Positions 18,898-29,615 of a stretch of DNA of 64,000 bases are shown one piece after another. The stretch's first letter is position 1; each line of letters starts with the position of its first letter. The DNA comes from Flavobacterium sp. GTDB lineage: Bacteria; Bacteroidota; Bacteroidia; Flavobacteriales; Flavobacteriaceae. Below the pieces are notes generated by a model. It saw only the letters and a list, made by a program, of their open reading frames with translations. It was not told the origin of the DNA and did no database searches. A program made the position numbers and the translations under genes. The stretch is from NCBI GenBank assembly GCA_012837155.1, contig CP051546.1, positions 2,855,699 to 2,919,698 of the forward strand, written 5' to 3'.

Positions 18898-20444
18898 TTA
18901 TTGTATTTCATAAATTACTGGCGCAGTTCTTGGCAACAAATAACTGCCTGCTCCAACTAATTTGGTTTTAATCTCAGAAATGGTAACCTGATCACCTCTT
19001 CCTGCTCTAGAAAGAACGGATTTACATTGTGCATTCAATTTGTTTCCTACAACAACAACTGTTGGTTGTCCAGCAACTTTAAAATTGAAACCAACAACAT
19101 CCAAACCAACTTCAAAGTCAAAATCAACTAGTTTGGCTCCAATTGTTGAAATTTCTAAACTTGATTTAGGCCCTTTTACAACACCCATTTCTCCTCTAAT
19201 TGTTCCTGTTGGCCCTGGAATTCCCTTGATTCTAAAAGATTTTTTGTCTAAAACTGTAGAACCATCAGGAAGTGTTCCTGTAACATTGATAACAACCTCG
19301 CTTCCTGTACCTGGACTCATGTTGTATCTCCCTCCACCCGCAGAACTTAAGCCTGGTGCAGAAGCTGAAACCTTATCAGGAGAAATTCCCGCAAATGAAA
19401 TCGTCATTGGATTTACAACGCCACGATACACCACATTCATTTTATCGGCAGAAATCGTAGCTGATTTTGGTCTAGCCACAACAACATATTTGTCTTTAAT
19501 TGGCAAACTAATTACTTTGCCATTTTCGTCAAAGTTAAAATTACCGCTAATTGGATGTTCTCCAATATTGCCTGAACCAAAAGAAAAATTAGCCTGACCT
19601 GCCTGAGCTTGTACACTTAAACCATTTACAACTACTGATTTTGCAGTTAAAGACGGGTCAAATTTACCAAGGATAATTTTTCCTTTTACCGCTTCTCCCT
19701 GAAAGAAAACCGATTTTTCAAGAACAACTATGGGCTGATAAGCCGTAAGCGAAGCCGCTGCAACTAAGTCTGATTGAAACATTCCCGTCATGACATCACT
19801 TTCGGTTGTTTTAATATCCGCTTGCAATTGTGTCAATTTAGTGATTGTTGCAATTAAAGGAAAACCGTGATAGTTGTATTCCATCCAAGAAATTTTTGCT
19901 CCCGCTTTTTCTGAATAAATAGGATTCGTTTCGAAACGTTTCTCTATTTTTTTCATTTCAACATCAGCAACAGAACTTCCTCCAATTTGCTTAATCTGGG
20001 CTGGATAATTTTGAATTTTGGCCAAAAACTCTTTTCCTTTTGCCGATAATTTTTCTTGACTAAAAAGCAATCTATCGATTAAGTCTCCTTTATCCATTTG
20101 TTCGTAAGGATAATTTCCTTCTTTATCTTTTGGATATTTTTTAGTTACTTCAATTTTAAGATTTTCTATGTAATCCGAAAATTCTTTAGATAAAGCTCTT
20201 ATTTTTCAACTTTTGCTCTTTTTTCTCCATATTGACCTGGCTGATCTTGTGCTTTTTGAGACAATTGCAAAAACGAAGATTCGTTTCTACTGTCTGTAAG
20301 CAAATTAGATTCTACAATCTTTTTGTTCAAGATTCCAAAAGCAGACAACACTTCTTTTGACATATTTAATGCTAACATCGCGATAAAAACCAAGTACATT
20401 AGGTTTATCATCTTCTGTCTAGGGGTTAATTTTCCTCCTGCCAT
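18898..20444 (-). CDS. gldM: Gliding motility / T9SS motor protein GldM (frameshifted)
   Basis: About 515 residues across one frameshift. The N-terminus MAGGKLTPRQKMINLMYLVF with a single membrane helix is diagnostic of GldM, the inner-membrane part of the proton-driven GldL/GldM motor. The large periplasmic part contains four beta domains, ending PRTAPVIYEIQ. The break is at 20199: one more A changes VEK-stop to VEKIRALSKEFSDYIENL. The organism could not assemble a T9SS if the stop were real, so I treat it as a sequencing indel. Confidence 0.94.
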
Positions 20445-20488
20445 ATTTTCTAGTAATTAGTTATTATTTTTATAAAAGTCTGAACTAA

Positions 20489-21141
20489 TTATCCTTTGTT
20501 ACTCATTGCAGAAAGCATTCCTCCATACACATTGTTTAATGATGACAAGTTTGAAGTTAATGATTGCATTTGCTCTTTTAATTTTACATTGTTTTCCAAA
20601 ACTTCATCGTTAATTTGAGCGTTTTTTGAAGCCGATTCTAATTGTACTTTGTATAATGCATTAATCGATTCCATCTGAGAAGCAGCTAAAGTTAATTCTT
20701 CGCTGTATTTTTAGTTGAAGCCAAAGATTCAGCCGTAGGAGCGATTGTTTTTGAGGCTGCTTCAAAATTCTTAATGCTATTTCCTAAACTAGCCATTAAT
20801 TCACCATCAATTTTAGCCTCTTTAAGCATAGCATCTAATTTTTTAGACAACATTCCTTCTGAGTCTGAAGCTACTTCAGTCTTAGCAGTTTTAACTGGCG
20901 CAGCAGTTTTATCAATCAATTGAGGGTATACATTTTCCCATTTATATTCATCATCAACAGGCTCAAAAGCCGAAAGTGCAAAAATTAAAGCTTCGACTAC
21001 CAAACCCACAGTAAGCATTGCGTTTCCTGTAAAAATTGGAGGAAACTCAAGGTGTGTTATTTTAAATAAAGCGCCAACAATTACTACTGCTGCTCCTAGA
21101 CCATAGGCCATGTTCATCACTTTTTTACTTAATAATGCCAT
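20489..21141 (-). CDS. gldL: Gliding motility / T9SS motor protein GldL (frameshifted)
   Basis: About 217 residues after bridging one shift. Two N-terminal membrane helices (about 10-28 and 38-60) contain ITHLEFPP and a conserved glutamate in VGLVVEALIF, the residues proposed to carry protons in the GldLM motor. A cytoplasmic coiled-coil tail follows (NDEVLENNVKLKEQMQ). The first frame stops at 20692 (STKNTAKN); with one more A in actaaaaatac it reads STKKYSEELTLAASQMESIN and runs to 20489. Confidence 0.94.
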
Positions 21142-21187
21142 AATGTTTTTGTGTTAGGTTAGATTAATATAATTTGAATTAGGTTAG

Positions 21188-22600
21188 TTACTTTTTCTTT
21201 TTGATTTTTTCAGTTGTTTGGGTTCCCATATAATCCTGAACCGTTCTAAAACCAATGTAGCTTCTTGCAGAATCCGCATATTCAAATGTTCGTGTACTTA
21301 CTTGAAGAAAATAAGCTACGTCTTTCCATGAACCTCCACGAACCACTTTCCGTTTATTAGAATTATCCATATTGTTTGGGTTCATTGAGGATACATATTC
21401 ATAGGCGTTGGGATCATAAGCTGAATCCGTCCATTCAGCAACATTGCCCGCCATATTATAAAGATTATACCCGTTTGGTTCATACGATTTTGCTTCTACA
21501 GTATAAAGCGATTGATCCGCGGCATAATCCCCTCTCATTGGCTTAAAGTTAGCAAGAAAACAGCCTCTGTCATTTTTGGTGTAAGGACCACCCCAAGGAT
21601 AGGTAGCAGATTCTAACCCTCCTCTAGCTGCATATTCCCATTCTGCCTCCGTAGGCAATCTAAAATTATTAGTCAAATCACGACCTTTCTTTTTAGATTT
21701 TATATACGTATTTTTGTTTAATGTTCTCCAAGCACAAAAGGCTTTTGATTGATTTTGGTTTACACCCACTACTGGATAATCTCCATAAGCTTGATGCCAA
21801 AAATAATCATTATGCATTGGCTCATTGTAAGAATACGCAAAATCTTTAATCCATACGGTCGTGTCTGGATAGACTTTTACTTGTTCTGTTCGTATAAAAT
21901 CTTTTCTCTTTCCTACTTTGGCTCTTGCCGCAGCCTGAATATCCATCCACGAATATCGGAATTTTAGTTTATTAACATCTATTGTTCTTAACCCATTATA
22001 CGATTCTTCTAAGGGTAAATACATAGAATCCATAACCTCTGTATAATATTCATCTGGATACAACTTAGTATCTTTTATCAATTTTACTTTATGATTCAGT
22101 TTTCTTCCAGCATAAGGATCGTCATCTGTACCAACACTATAATAGTTATCGTACATGTACTTGTCATAAGCCGTCATTTTTGCAGGATCTTGATCATTAA
22201 AAGCAAAATCTCCAATACTTCCAGAGTTTTTTCCTTTACCGCCTTTAGCAGCAGTACCAGGTTTTATTCCAGATTCATCAGCCAAAATAGCCAATCGCAC
22301 TCTCATTGTCGAATCTTTTACCCATTCAACAAATTGACGGTATTCTTTATTGGTTATCTCCGTCTCATCCATATAGAAAGATCGAACAGTAACTGTTTTT
22401 GTAGTCGCATCGCCAACATTGGCAATGTCCTCGTCAGATTTTCCCATAATGTAAGAGCCTCCTGGAATTAAGGTCATCCCATAAGGTTTCTCAGGATGCC
22501 ATTTTGCTCCTTTAACTCCAACTAATTCTCCTTTGTCGCTTGATTTACCACAGCCAATCAGTAGGGTTAAAATTGCCGTAAATGCAATGAACTTTTTCAT
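21188..22600 (-). CDS. gldK: Gliding motility / T9SS lipoprotein GldK
   Basis: 470 residues, intact. Lipoprotein signal ends LLIGC (Cys about residue 17). The body is an FGE-sulfatase (SUMF1-like) fold: MTLIPGGSYIMGKSDED, FYMDETEITNKEYRQFV, RLPTEAEWEYAARGG, YNMAGNVAEWTDS and RGGSWKDVAYFL. In GldK this fold is structural: it forms the periplasmic ring with GldN below the outer membrane. First gene of the operon. The 268-bp upstream gap is AT-rich, without a clear TAnnTTTG promoter. Confidence 0.96.
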   Translation of the reverse strand: MKKFIAFTAILTLLIGCGKSSDKGELVGVKGAKWHPEKPYGMTLIPGGSYIMGKSDEDIANVGDATTKTVTVRSFYMDETEITNKEYRQFVEWVKDSTMRVRLAILADESGIKPGTAAKGGKGKNSGSIGDFAFNDQDPAKMTAYDKYMYDNYYSVGTDDDPYAGRKLNHKVKLIKDTKLYPDEYYTEVMDSMYLPLEESYNGLRTIDVNKLKFRYSWMDIQAAARAKVGKRKDFIRTEQVKVYPDTTVWIKDFAYSYNEPMHNDYFWHQAYGDYPVVGVNQNQSKAFCAWRTLNKNTYIKSKKKGRDLTNNFRLPTEAEWEYAARGGLESATYPWGGPYTKNDRGCFLANFKPMRGDYAADQSLYTVEAKSYEPNGYNLYNMAGNVAEWTDSAYDPNAYEYVSSMNPNNMDNSNKRKVVRGGSWKDVAYFLQVSTRTFEYADSARSYIGFRTVQDYMGTQTTEKIKKKK

Positions 22601-22868
22601 ATAAATTAGGGTTATATTTTCATTATTATTAAGCCCGTAAACCTATTTATTATTCTTTAATAAAACAATTTTTTGTTTCACTATTTATTTTATTGACCAA
22701 AACTAAAATTAAAAATGGTAATAAAAAAATATTTTATCGATAAAATGCTTAAAAACATCGACTAAGTGTTATTATGATACATTTTTATAAGTTTTTATTT
22801 ATAATAAAATAGTTTTACCGAATCCTCAAACGCTTTAATTAGGGTTTTAAACACCCTTTATCGATAGT

Positions 22869-24017
22869 TTATACCACATTCTTGCGCTGTGCCTTCCACC
22901 ATCTTTCTGGAATTTCCTGATTACAGGCGCCCAAATACTCTTCATAAGAGCAAGGTAATAACGTGTTTTTCTTTAACTTATTATTGCCATTTGAAATAAA
23001 TGGTATTTCAATCCACCACCGGTCAGTCTTATTGCTTTTATAAAAAACCAACTCGTTTTCCAAAGGTATGATATATTTGGTATAATTCTTTTTACTTCCA
23101 AAAGGATATTCATTAGAACGATAATGAAATCCTTCTATAAAATACCAAATAATTTGAGCCATCAATACCGATTCATGCTTAGAACTGTTATGATTAAAGA
23201 TTCCAAAAAGCGAAACCTTATCACTAATTCCGGCATATCGCGACAAAGCACAAATTTCTTTTCCGTCGAATCCATTGGGTGTAAATGGGTTTGTATTTCC
23301 AGAATCAGCTGATTTTACAGCGGTCAAATCAATACTTACAAGATCAGCATCTCTAAAAACAGGCTCTGCAATGGCAATAGCATTCGAAACTTCTCCCAAA
23401 CGATAGGCCTCAAAGAATAGTTTATCAATCAAATCGATTTCTTCTTGCGAATTATAATAGGTTTGAAAACCAATATTGCTAAAATTGAAAAGATTATTTG
23501 GCTCGTCAATAATTATTTTGGTCAAATAAGAATCGGCAGAAACAACATCGCTCTCTTTTCCAAAATCAAATTTGTTATCAATTGAAACCAAATTAACCAT
23601 TTGCTCTAACTCATCATAAGCCCTATAAAGTGCATAAGTCAAATCTTGCGAACCACCAATAACAATGGGAATAATTTTCTTTTTAATTAAACTAGAAACC
23701 ACCTTTTTTAAAGCAAAATAGGTATCCGAAGCAGAATCTCCCGCAAGAATATCGCCTAAATCTGCAATAGAAGCATCCCAATTACCAGGAAACAAACGAT
23801 ACAATTCTTTTCGAACGGGAAACAAATTAACCGCTGCCGTTTGGTGTATATCGCCTCGATTTTCTAGAACTCCAATGATAGCAATTTTGATTTTATTTAA
23901 ATCCGGAAAATCCTTTTGGGTATGAAAAACGACTTTACTTCCCAATTGCTGAGAAGAAAATTCCTTAACCAGCTCAAGGATTTCATTGTCTAAGGGTTTT
24001 AGAAAATCAAATTCCAT
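22869..24017 (-). CDS. Arginase/formimidoylglutamase-fold protein with degenerate metal sites
   Basis: 382 residues, intact. The fold and motif order are those of the arginase/agmatinase/formimidoylglutamase family, but metal-binding motifs are altered. The GGDHS motif is GGSQD (121-125), the DAHxD motif is DNKFD (147-151), and SxDxDxxDP is SIDLTAVKS (228-236). Both metal-binding histidines and one Asp pair are lost, so Mn2+ catalysis is unlikely. It starts only 3 bp after the topA stop codon and precedes gldK. That conserved flavobacterial position hints at a structural or regulatory role, which is inference. Confidence 0.85.
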   Translation of the reverse strand: MEFDFLKPLDNEILELVKEFSSQQLGSKVVFHTQKDFPDLNKIKIAIIGVLENRGDIHQTAAVNLFPVRKELYRLFPGNWDASIADLGDILAGDSASDTYFALKKVVSSLIKKKIIPIVIGGSQDLTYALYRAYDELEQMVNLVSIDNKFDFGKESDVVSADSYLTKIIIDEPNNLFNFSNIGFQTYYNSQEEIDLIDKLFFEAYRLGEVSNAIAIAEPVFRDADLVSIDLTAVKSADSGNTNPFTPNGFDGKEICALSRYAGISDKVSLFGIFNHNSSKHESVLMAQIIWYFIEGFHYRSNEYPFGSKKNYTKYIIPLENELVFYKSNKTDRWWIEIPFISNGNNKLKKNTLLPCSYEEYLGACNQEIPERWWKAQRKNVV

Positions 24018-24020
24018 ATC

Positions 24021-26540
24021 TTATTTCTTTTTAGCAACAGCTTTCTTCGCAGCGGGTTTTTTAGCGGCAGTAGTTTTCTTGGTTGCAGCTTTTTTGGCTG
24101 GCGTTTTTTTGGCAATCATTTCCTGAACTTCTGCTAATGTCAATTTCGAAGCATCAACATCTTTGCTCAGTTCGATTTTAATTTTTCCCTTGGTAATTAC
24201 TGATCTTCCCCAACGGGCTTTTTCAACCAAAATTCCTTCTTCTGTCCAATTATGCAAAACCTTATCGATATTTTTCTGCAACTTATCTTCTATCAATTCC
24301 TCGATTTCCGATTGCGATAAGTTATCAAAATTATATTTCTTACTGACATTAATAAAAATACCATTCCATTTAATAAATGCCCCAAAACGCCCCACTCCTT
24401 TTTGAACTGGTTCTCCTTTGTATGTAGCAATTGGCGCATCCGCTTTTGCCTTATCATCAATTAATTCCTGTGCTCTTTCCGCAGAAACGTCAAGCGGATT
24501 TTCGCCCTTTGGCAAAGAAATAAAAACACTTCCGTGACGAATATAAGGACCAAAACGACCATTACTTACCTCAACTTCCTCTCCTTTGTAAGTGCCCAAG
24601 TTTTTGGGCAACAAAAACAAATTCAACACTTCTTCTAAAGTAATATTTCCAATGTTTTGCTCCGCCATTAAACTGGCAAATTTCTTTTCTTCATCATCTG
24701 CCGCACCAATCTGAGCCATTGGTCCAAATTTACCCAAACGAACCGAAACTGGTTTTCCTGTTTTGGGATCTGTCCCCAAGATTCTTTCCCCACTTTCTCT
24801 ATCCGCATTTTCTTCTACATCTTTCACAATTGGATGAAATTTATCGTAGAATTCTTTCATCATTTTTGACCATTCTATATTTCCTTCGGCAATTTCATCA
24901 AAATCCTGTTCTACTTTGGCAGTAAAATTATAATCCAAAACAGTTCCGAAATTCTTAACCAAGAAATCCGTAACAATGGTACCAATATCCGTTGGAACTA
25001 ATTTTCCTTTATCGGAACCTGTATTCTCCTTGAGCAACTTCTCGCCTAGCTTTCCTGATTGCAAAGTCAGTTGTGTATAATTGCGCTCTTGACCGTCAAG
25101 ATTTCCTTTTTCAACATAATTTCTGTTGATAATTGTCGAAATCGTTGGCGCATAAGTCGACGGACGACCAATACCCAATTCTTCCAGTTTTTTTACCAAA
25201 GAGGCTTCGGTATATCGTGCCGCCGGACGAGAATATCTTTCGGTAGCCGTGATATAATTATTTTGTAATTTTTCGTTGACTTTCATCCCCGGCAACATGC
25301 CTTCCTGCTCGTCTTCATCCTCATCATTTCCTTCAAGATATACTTTCAAGAAACCCTCAAAAAGCAATACTTCGCCTGAAGCAGTAAATAGTTCCGCATG
25401 ATTATTGGCTTCAATTTTTACATTAGTTCTTTCTAATTTAGCATCACTCATTTGTGAAGCCAAGGTTCGTTTCCAAATCAAATCATACAATCTAGCCTGA
25501 TCTCTGTCGATGTTTACGGTATGACGCGACATATCCGTAGGACGAATTGCCTCATGCGCTTCCTGTGCACCTTTGCTTTTATTGGCAAAAGTTCGTGGTT
25601 TAGAAAATGCTGCACCGTAGGATTTAATAATCTCGGCTTGAGCCGCATCCATTGCCTCTTTCGACAAGTTTACGCTGTCGGTTCTCATATAAGTAATCAA
25701 CCCCGCTTCGTACAAACGCTGTGCGAGTTGCATCGTGATTCCAACAGGTAAATACAATTTCCTTGCGGCTTCCTGTTGCAAAGTCGAAGTGGTAAAAGGA
25801 GCGGTTGGCGATTTTTTAGTAGGTTTTGTTTCTAAATCCGAAACGGTATAAATAGAACCTATATTCTTTTTTAAGAAATCCTCCGCTTCTTTTTTAGTAT
25901 TTAAATTCTTTGGTAGTTTTGCTTTGAATGATTTTCCAGCTTCATTAGTAAATTCAGCCACAATCGAATAAGTGGCAACGGCATTAAAGTTCTGAATTTC
26001 TCTTTCTCTTTCGACAATCAAACGAACTGAAACCGATTGTACCCGCCCAGCCGAAAGTCCTCCTTTGATTTTTCTCCAAAGTACAGGCGACAATTCATAA
26101 CCCACTAATCGATCCAGAACACGGCGTGCTTGTTGGGCATTGACCAAATTATAATCTATTTCTCTTGGATTATCGATTGCTTTTAGAATGGCAGTTTTCG
26201 TAATTTCATGAAAAACAATTCGTTTGGTTTTCTTTTTATCTAACTTTAATTCTTCGGCTAAATGCCAAGAAATGGCTTCTCCCTCTCGATCTTCATCACT
26301 TGCTAACCAAACCATATCAGCATTTTTAGCCAACGCTTTTAGCTTAGAAACCAATGCTTTTTTATCAGACGAAACTTCATATTTTGGTTTAAATCCATGG
26401 GCTACATCTACTCCAATTTCTTTAGAAGGCAAGTCGGCAATATGACCATAACTCGATTCTACTTGATAATCATTTCCGAGAAATTTTTCGATTGTTTTTG
26501 CCTTTGCAGGTGACTCAACGATAACTAAATTCTTTGCCAT
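24021..26540 (-). CDS. topA: DNA topoisomerase I
   Basis: About 839 residues. I choose the start at 26540 (MAKNLVIVESPAKAKTIEKF) because the in-frame ATG upstream at 26561 falls inside a likely -7 promoter element. TOPRIM domain at the N-terminus with WLASDEDREGEAISWH; catalytic tyrosine in GLITYMRTDSVNL (about residue 280). C-terminal topoisomerase repeats (RFGPYIRHG, RFGAFIKWNG) replace the zinc fingers of E. coli TopA. A Lys/Ala-rich tail (TKKTTAAKKPAAKK) is common in Bacteroidota. It relaxes negative supercoils. Confidence 0.96.
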   Translation of the reverse strand: MAKNLVIVESPAKAKTIEKFLGNDYQVESSYGHIADLPSKEIGVDVAHGFKPKYEVSSDKKALVSKLKALAKNADMVWLASDEDREGEAISWHLAEELKLDKKKTKRIVFHEITKTAILKAIDNPREIDYNLVNAQQARRVLDRLVGYELSPVLWRKIKGGLSAGRVQSVSVRLIVEREREIQNFNAVATYSIVAEFTNEAGKSFKAKLPKNLNTKKEAEDFLKKNIGSIYTVSDLETKPTKKSPTAPFTTSTLQQEAARKLYLPVGITMQLAQRLYEAGLITYMRTDSVNLSKEAMDAAQAEIIKSYGAAFSKPRTFANKSKGAQEAHEAIRPTDMSRHTVNIDRDQARLYDLIWKRTLASQMSDAKLERTNVKIEANNHAELFTASGEVLLFEGFLKVYLEGNDEDEDEQEGMLPGMKVNEKLQNNYITATERYSRPAARYTEASLVKKLEELGIGRPSTYAPTISTIINRNYVEKGNLDGQERNYTQLTLQSGKLGEKLLKENTGSDKGKLVPTDIGTIVTDFLVKNFGTVLDYNFTAKVEQDFDEIAEGNIEWSKMMKEFYDKFHPIVKDVEENADRESGERILGTDPKTGKPVSVRLGKFGPMAQIGAADDEEKKFASLMAEQNIGNITLEEVLNLFLLPKNLGTYKGEEVEVSNGRFGPYIRHGSVFISLPKGENPLDVSAERAQELIDDKAKADAPIATYKGEPVQKGVGRFGAFIKWNGIFINVSKKYNFDNLSQSEIEELIEDKLQKNIDKVLHNWTEEGILVEKARWGRSVITKGKIKIELSKDVDASKLTLAEVQEMIAKKTPAKKAATKKTTAAKKPAAKKAVAKKK

Positions 26541-26558
26541 AGGTATGTTTTTCTGGAA

Positions 26559-26566
26559 CAAAAGTA
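26559..26566 (-). promoter_or_regulatory. Probable -7 promoter element of topA
   Basis: On the minus strand TACTTTTG matches TAnnTTTG, 18 bp before the chosen ATG. No good -33 box at the usual distance. Confidence 0.45.
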
Positions 26567-26720
26567 GCAGAAATTTTTAAATATTAAGATTTTGATTTAG
26601 TTTTTACAATTATTTAAATTGAAAATACGCAGCAATAACAAAGATAAATATGCCTTTTTAGTCTCAATATATTTCACTATGTTTACTGTACAAACCCATT
26701 GCCTCGGATAAAGCAACTCT

Positions 26721-28304
26721 ATGAATCGACCAGAACAATTAGCCAAACTTCAACAAATCCCAATTTGGGATATTATTATAATAGGTGGCGGTGCCTCTGG
26801 ATTAGGAACCGCAGTCGATGCAGCAAGCCGAGGCTACAAAACCATTTTGGTCGAAGCCGTTGATTTTGCCAAAGGAACTTCCAGCCGAAGTACAAAATTA
26901 GCCCACGGAGGAGTTCGTTATCTAGAACAAGCAAATTTTTCTCTAGTCATAGAAGCCTTAAAAGAACGTGGTTTGATGGCAAAAAACGCCGAACATTTAG
27001 TGCGAAATCTTTCTTTTGTGATTCCAATTTACAACTGGTGGGGTGGCTATTTTTACACCCTCGGACTGACCTTATACGATGTGTTGGCAGGACGTTTAAG
27101 TTTAGGAAAATCGAAATATATTTCGAAGAAAAAAACCATAGAACTACTTCCCACGATTGAACAAAAAGGATTGCGAAGTGGCGTTATGTACCACGATGGG
27201 CAATTTGATGATGCTCGGATGGCAATTAATTTAGCACAAACCGCAGTAGAAAATGGCGCTTGTATTTTGAATTATACCAAAGTAATTCATCTTCTAAAAG
27301 ACAAAAACCACAAAGTCATTGGCGTAGTTATCGAAAATCAGGAAACGGGTACGAAACACGAAATAAAAGGAACTGCGGTTATTAATGCGACCGGTGTTTT
27401 TACCAATTCGATTATGAAGATGAATGACAAGGTATATAAAAAATACATTGTGCCCAGTCAAGGAATCCATTTGGTTTTCGACCAATCTTTTCTACCAAGC
27501 ACAAATGCAATGATGATTCCAAAAACAAGCGACGACAGAGTACTATTTGCTGTTCCCTGGCATGGCAAAATTGTTGTTGGCACGACCGACACCTTGATAA
27601 AAAGCCACAGTTTAGAACCAATCGCCACCGAAAAAGAAATCGAATTTGTGCTAGAAACTGCTCAACGATTCCTATCTAAAAAACCAACCAGAGCCGATGT
27701 TTTATCTGTTTTTGCAGGATTAAGACCTTTGTCTGCGCCAGAAGAAAAAGGAATGAGTACCAAAGAAGTTTCCAGAAGCCATAAAATCATTGTTTCTGAA
27801 ACAGGTCTAATTTCCATTACTGGCGGAAAATGGACTACCTATCGAAAAATCGCCGAAGACATTGTAAACAAAGCCATAAGCGTACATAATTTACCTGAAA
27901 AAAGCTGCCAAACAGAGCATATTGCCATTCACGGCAATCAAAAAACAACTGCATTAGACCGAGAAAACCACCTTTATATTTATGGAACTGATATTCCTGC
28001 GATTTTGCAATTACAAGAAAACGAACCCGAATTAAAAGAAAAATTACATCCTGATTACGACTACACCCTAGCCGAAGTGGCTTGGGCAATTCGCAATGAA
28101 ATGGCGCGATCTATAGACGATGTTTTGGCAAGACGTGTGAGATTGCTCTTTTTAGATGCTCGCGCAGCAATTGCCTGTTCCGAAAAAGTAGCTGATTTAT
28201 TAGCTAAGGAATTGGGTCATGATGACACTTGGAAAGAAAATCAAATTACGGCATTTAAAACTCTGGCTAATGGGTTTTTGTTGAAGGAATTTCGATTAGA
28301 ATAA
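26721..28304 (+). CDS. glpD: Aerobic glycerol-3-phosphate dehydrogenase
   Basis: 527 residues, intact. FAD-binding motif IIGGGASGLGTAVDAASRG (residues 20-38), SSRSTKLAHGGVRYLE, and GIHLVFDQSFLP and FAGLRPL in the DAO domain. The C-terminal helical domain (ALDRENHLYIYG... DDVLARRVRLLFLDARAA) is specific for GlpD. It oxidises sn-glycerol-3-phosphate to DHAP and passes electrons to quinone at the inner membrane. Its stop codon TAA is built by an IS630 insertion: TA is the target dinucleotide and the final A is the element's first base. Before insertion the same codon would have read TAG. Confidence 0.95.
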   Translation: MNRPEQLAKLQQIPIWDIIIIGGGASGLGTAVDAASRGYKTILVEAVDFAKGTSSRSTKLAHGGVRYLEQANFSLVIEALKERGLMAKNAEHLVRNLSFVIPIYNWWGGYFYTLGLTLYDVLAGRLSLGKSKYISKKKTIELLPTIEQKGLRSGVMYHDGQFDDARMAINLAQTAVENGACILNYTKVIHLLKDKNHKVIGVVIENQETGTKHEIKGTAVINATGVFTNSIMKMNDKVYKKYIVPSQGIHLVFDQSFLPSTNAMMIPKTSDDRVLFAVPWHGKIVVGTTDTLIKSHSLEPIATEKEIEFVLETAQRFLSKKPTRADVLSVFAGLRPLSAPEEKGMSTKEVSRSHKIIVSETGLISITGGKWTTYRKIAEDIVNKAISVHNLPEKSCQTEHIAIHGNQKTTALDRENHLYIYGTDIPAILQLQENEPELKEKLHPDYDYTLAEVAWAIRNEMARSIDDVLARRVRLLFLDARAAIACSEKVADLLAKELGHDDTWKENQITAFKTLANGFLLKEFRLE

Positions 28305-29393
28305 GTACATTCTAAAAATTAATAATACATTTTGTTCCAAACCCATTCAAAACATCATTTAGGTTCAATTTTAAATTTTCAAATGAAGTATAAGCTTCAA
28401 ATTTTAACCATTTATATTTAACAAATCTCCACAAGATTTCAATTAAGTTCAATTCTGGCGAGTAAGGTGGAATAAAATAAATAAGTAAATCTAACTCTTC
28501 CCATTCTTTGATTTTTTCTTTGAATTTCTTACTGGTATGAAGCGAAGAGTTATCCAAAACCACAACTGTTTTTTTAGTTATATTCTCAACAAATTTGTCA
28601 AAAAAGACAATCATCTTTTCAGAATTTATTGTTGTTTCAAAAATATCAAAAACCAAATTACCCAATGTATTCATTAAACCAAAAACACTTACGCTTTTCC
28701 CCCGAATTGCAGGCAATAAATAGGTTCTCCTTCAGCTTGCCAAGCATACGGAACATTCGGCACTAAACTAAAATGACTTGCGTCACCGTAATATAAGTCA
28801 ATGTATTGTTCCTGATTTAATTGTGACAATTTATCCAATTCCTTTTTTGAATTTAGAAAAGCGCTCTCACAACGTTTTTTTTTCAAAGATTTACGGCATC
28901 TTATCCATTTATATTTTAGTCTCTTTTAAAAAATTTATGAGTGTTTGTTTTGTTATTTTTATTTGATGCTCTCGCTCTAAAATATCCAAAACCACATTCA
29001 AATTTCTACTGTTTTCCTTTACTAGTTCAGGTATTAGGTCAGCTACTTTTTTTAGTTTTAATTTTGCGCCACGACCTTTTTTAACGCCTAATGTTTCCTG
29101 TTTGTCTTTTAATGTTTTAGCCATTTCCCAAGCATTAAAAAACAATGTTACTCGTAATCTTCCAACCTTCATAATTCTAGAAATTTCCATTATGGATTTT
29201 TTGTCAACAGAAAGTTTTAGAAACATACAGCGCTCCCTGACTACCGAATTAGGGGAGTTTCTATACAAATAATCCACTACTTTTTTTTCCTCCTCTAATA
29301 ATTCTACATATCTCATTTATGTCGTATTTAAAATATAAATATACGAAAAATATGTCAAAAATAAAAATGTATTACTAATTATTTTCAAGTACT
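28304..29393 (-). mobile_element. IS630-family insertion sequence (about 1090 bp)
   Basis: Ends agtac...aattaataatacatttt and, inverted, agtac...aattagtaatacatttt (one mismatch in the last 17) give inverted repeats of about 30 bp. The TA dinucleotide is duplicated at 28302-28303 and 29394-29395, the IS630/Tc1 hallmark. It contains one frameshifted transposase gene. Confidence 0.85.
28312..29316 (-). pseudogene. IS630-family transposase (two frameshifts)
   Basis: About 335 residues when bridged. N-terminal HTH (SIMEISRIMKVGRLRVTLFF) and linker, then a DDE domain: YYGDASHFS (first Asp), VVLDNSSLHTS (second Asp), PPYSPELNLIEILWRFVK (Glu). Shift one is near 28911 (one A too many in actaaaata); shift two is near 28724 (one T missing, restoring EPIYLPAIRGKSVSVFG). 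They may be real decay, an expression-control shift, or sequencing indels like those elsewhere; the order HTH-D-D-E is complete. Confidence 0.85.
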
Positions 29394-29550
29394 TAGTTAG
29401 ACGTAAGACTAAAAAGGATTAACGAAACAATTCCAAATTTCTAATTCAATATCAATTTTTCTTTCTAAATACATTTGTTTTGATAAAAATCCAAATCAAT
29501 CCCCTTTCAACGAATTCATTTATTATGAGCATTGAAGCGGGAAATAGCTT

Positions 29551-29576
29551 CTCCCTTCGACTGCGCTCAGGATGAC
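29551..29576. repeat. Intergenic repeat fragment (CTTCGACTGCGCTCAG type)
   Basis: The GC-richer segment ctcccttcgactgcgctcag followed by gatgac stands out from the AT-rich spacer between the IS630 element and miaB. Similar segments are common dispersed intergenic repeats in Bacteroidota. Only one copy is in this window. Confidence 0.4.
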
Positions 29577-29615
29577 AAAAAAATACAAAATACTGTTAAT
29601 TCTTCGGCTGACATC

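Noticed and set aside
19040-19597. 185-codon plus-strand frame opposite gldM
   Set aside because: GldM is unmistakable on the minus strand; the plus frame has no signal or family and is a shadow.
28909-28930. Programmed ribosomal frameshift in the IS630 transposase
   Set aside because: The needed shift is the same kind of one-base homopolymer change seen in essential genes throughout, and no good slippery site with a hairpin is visible.
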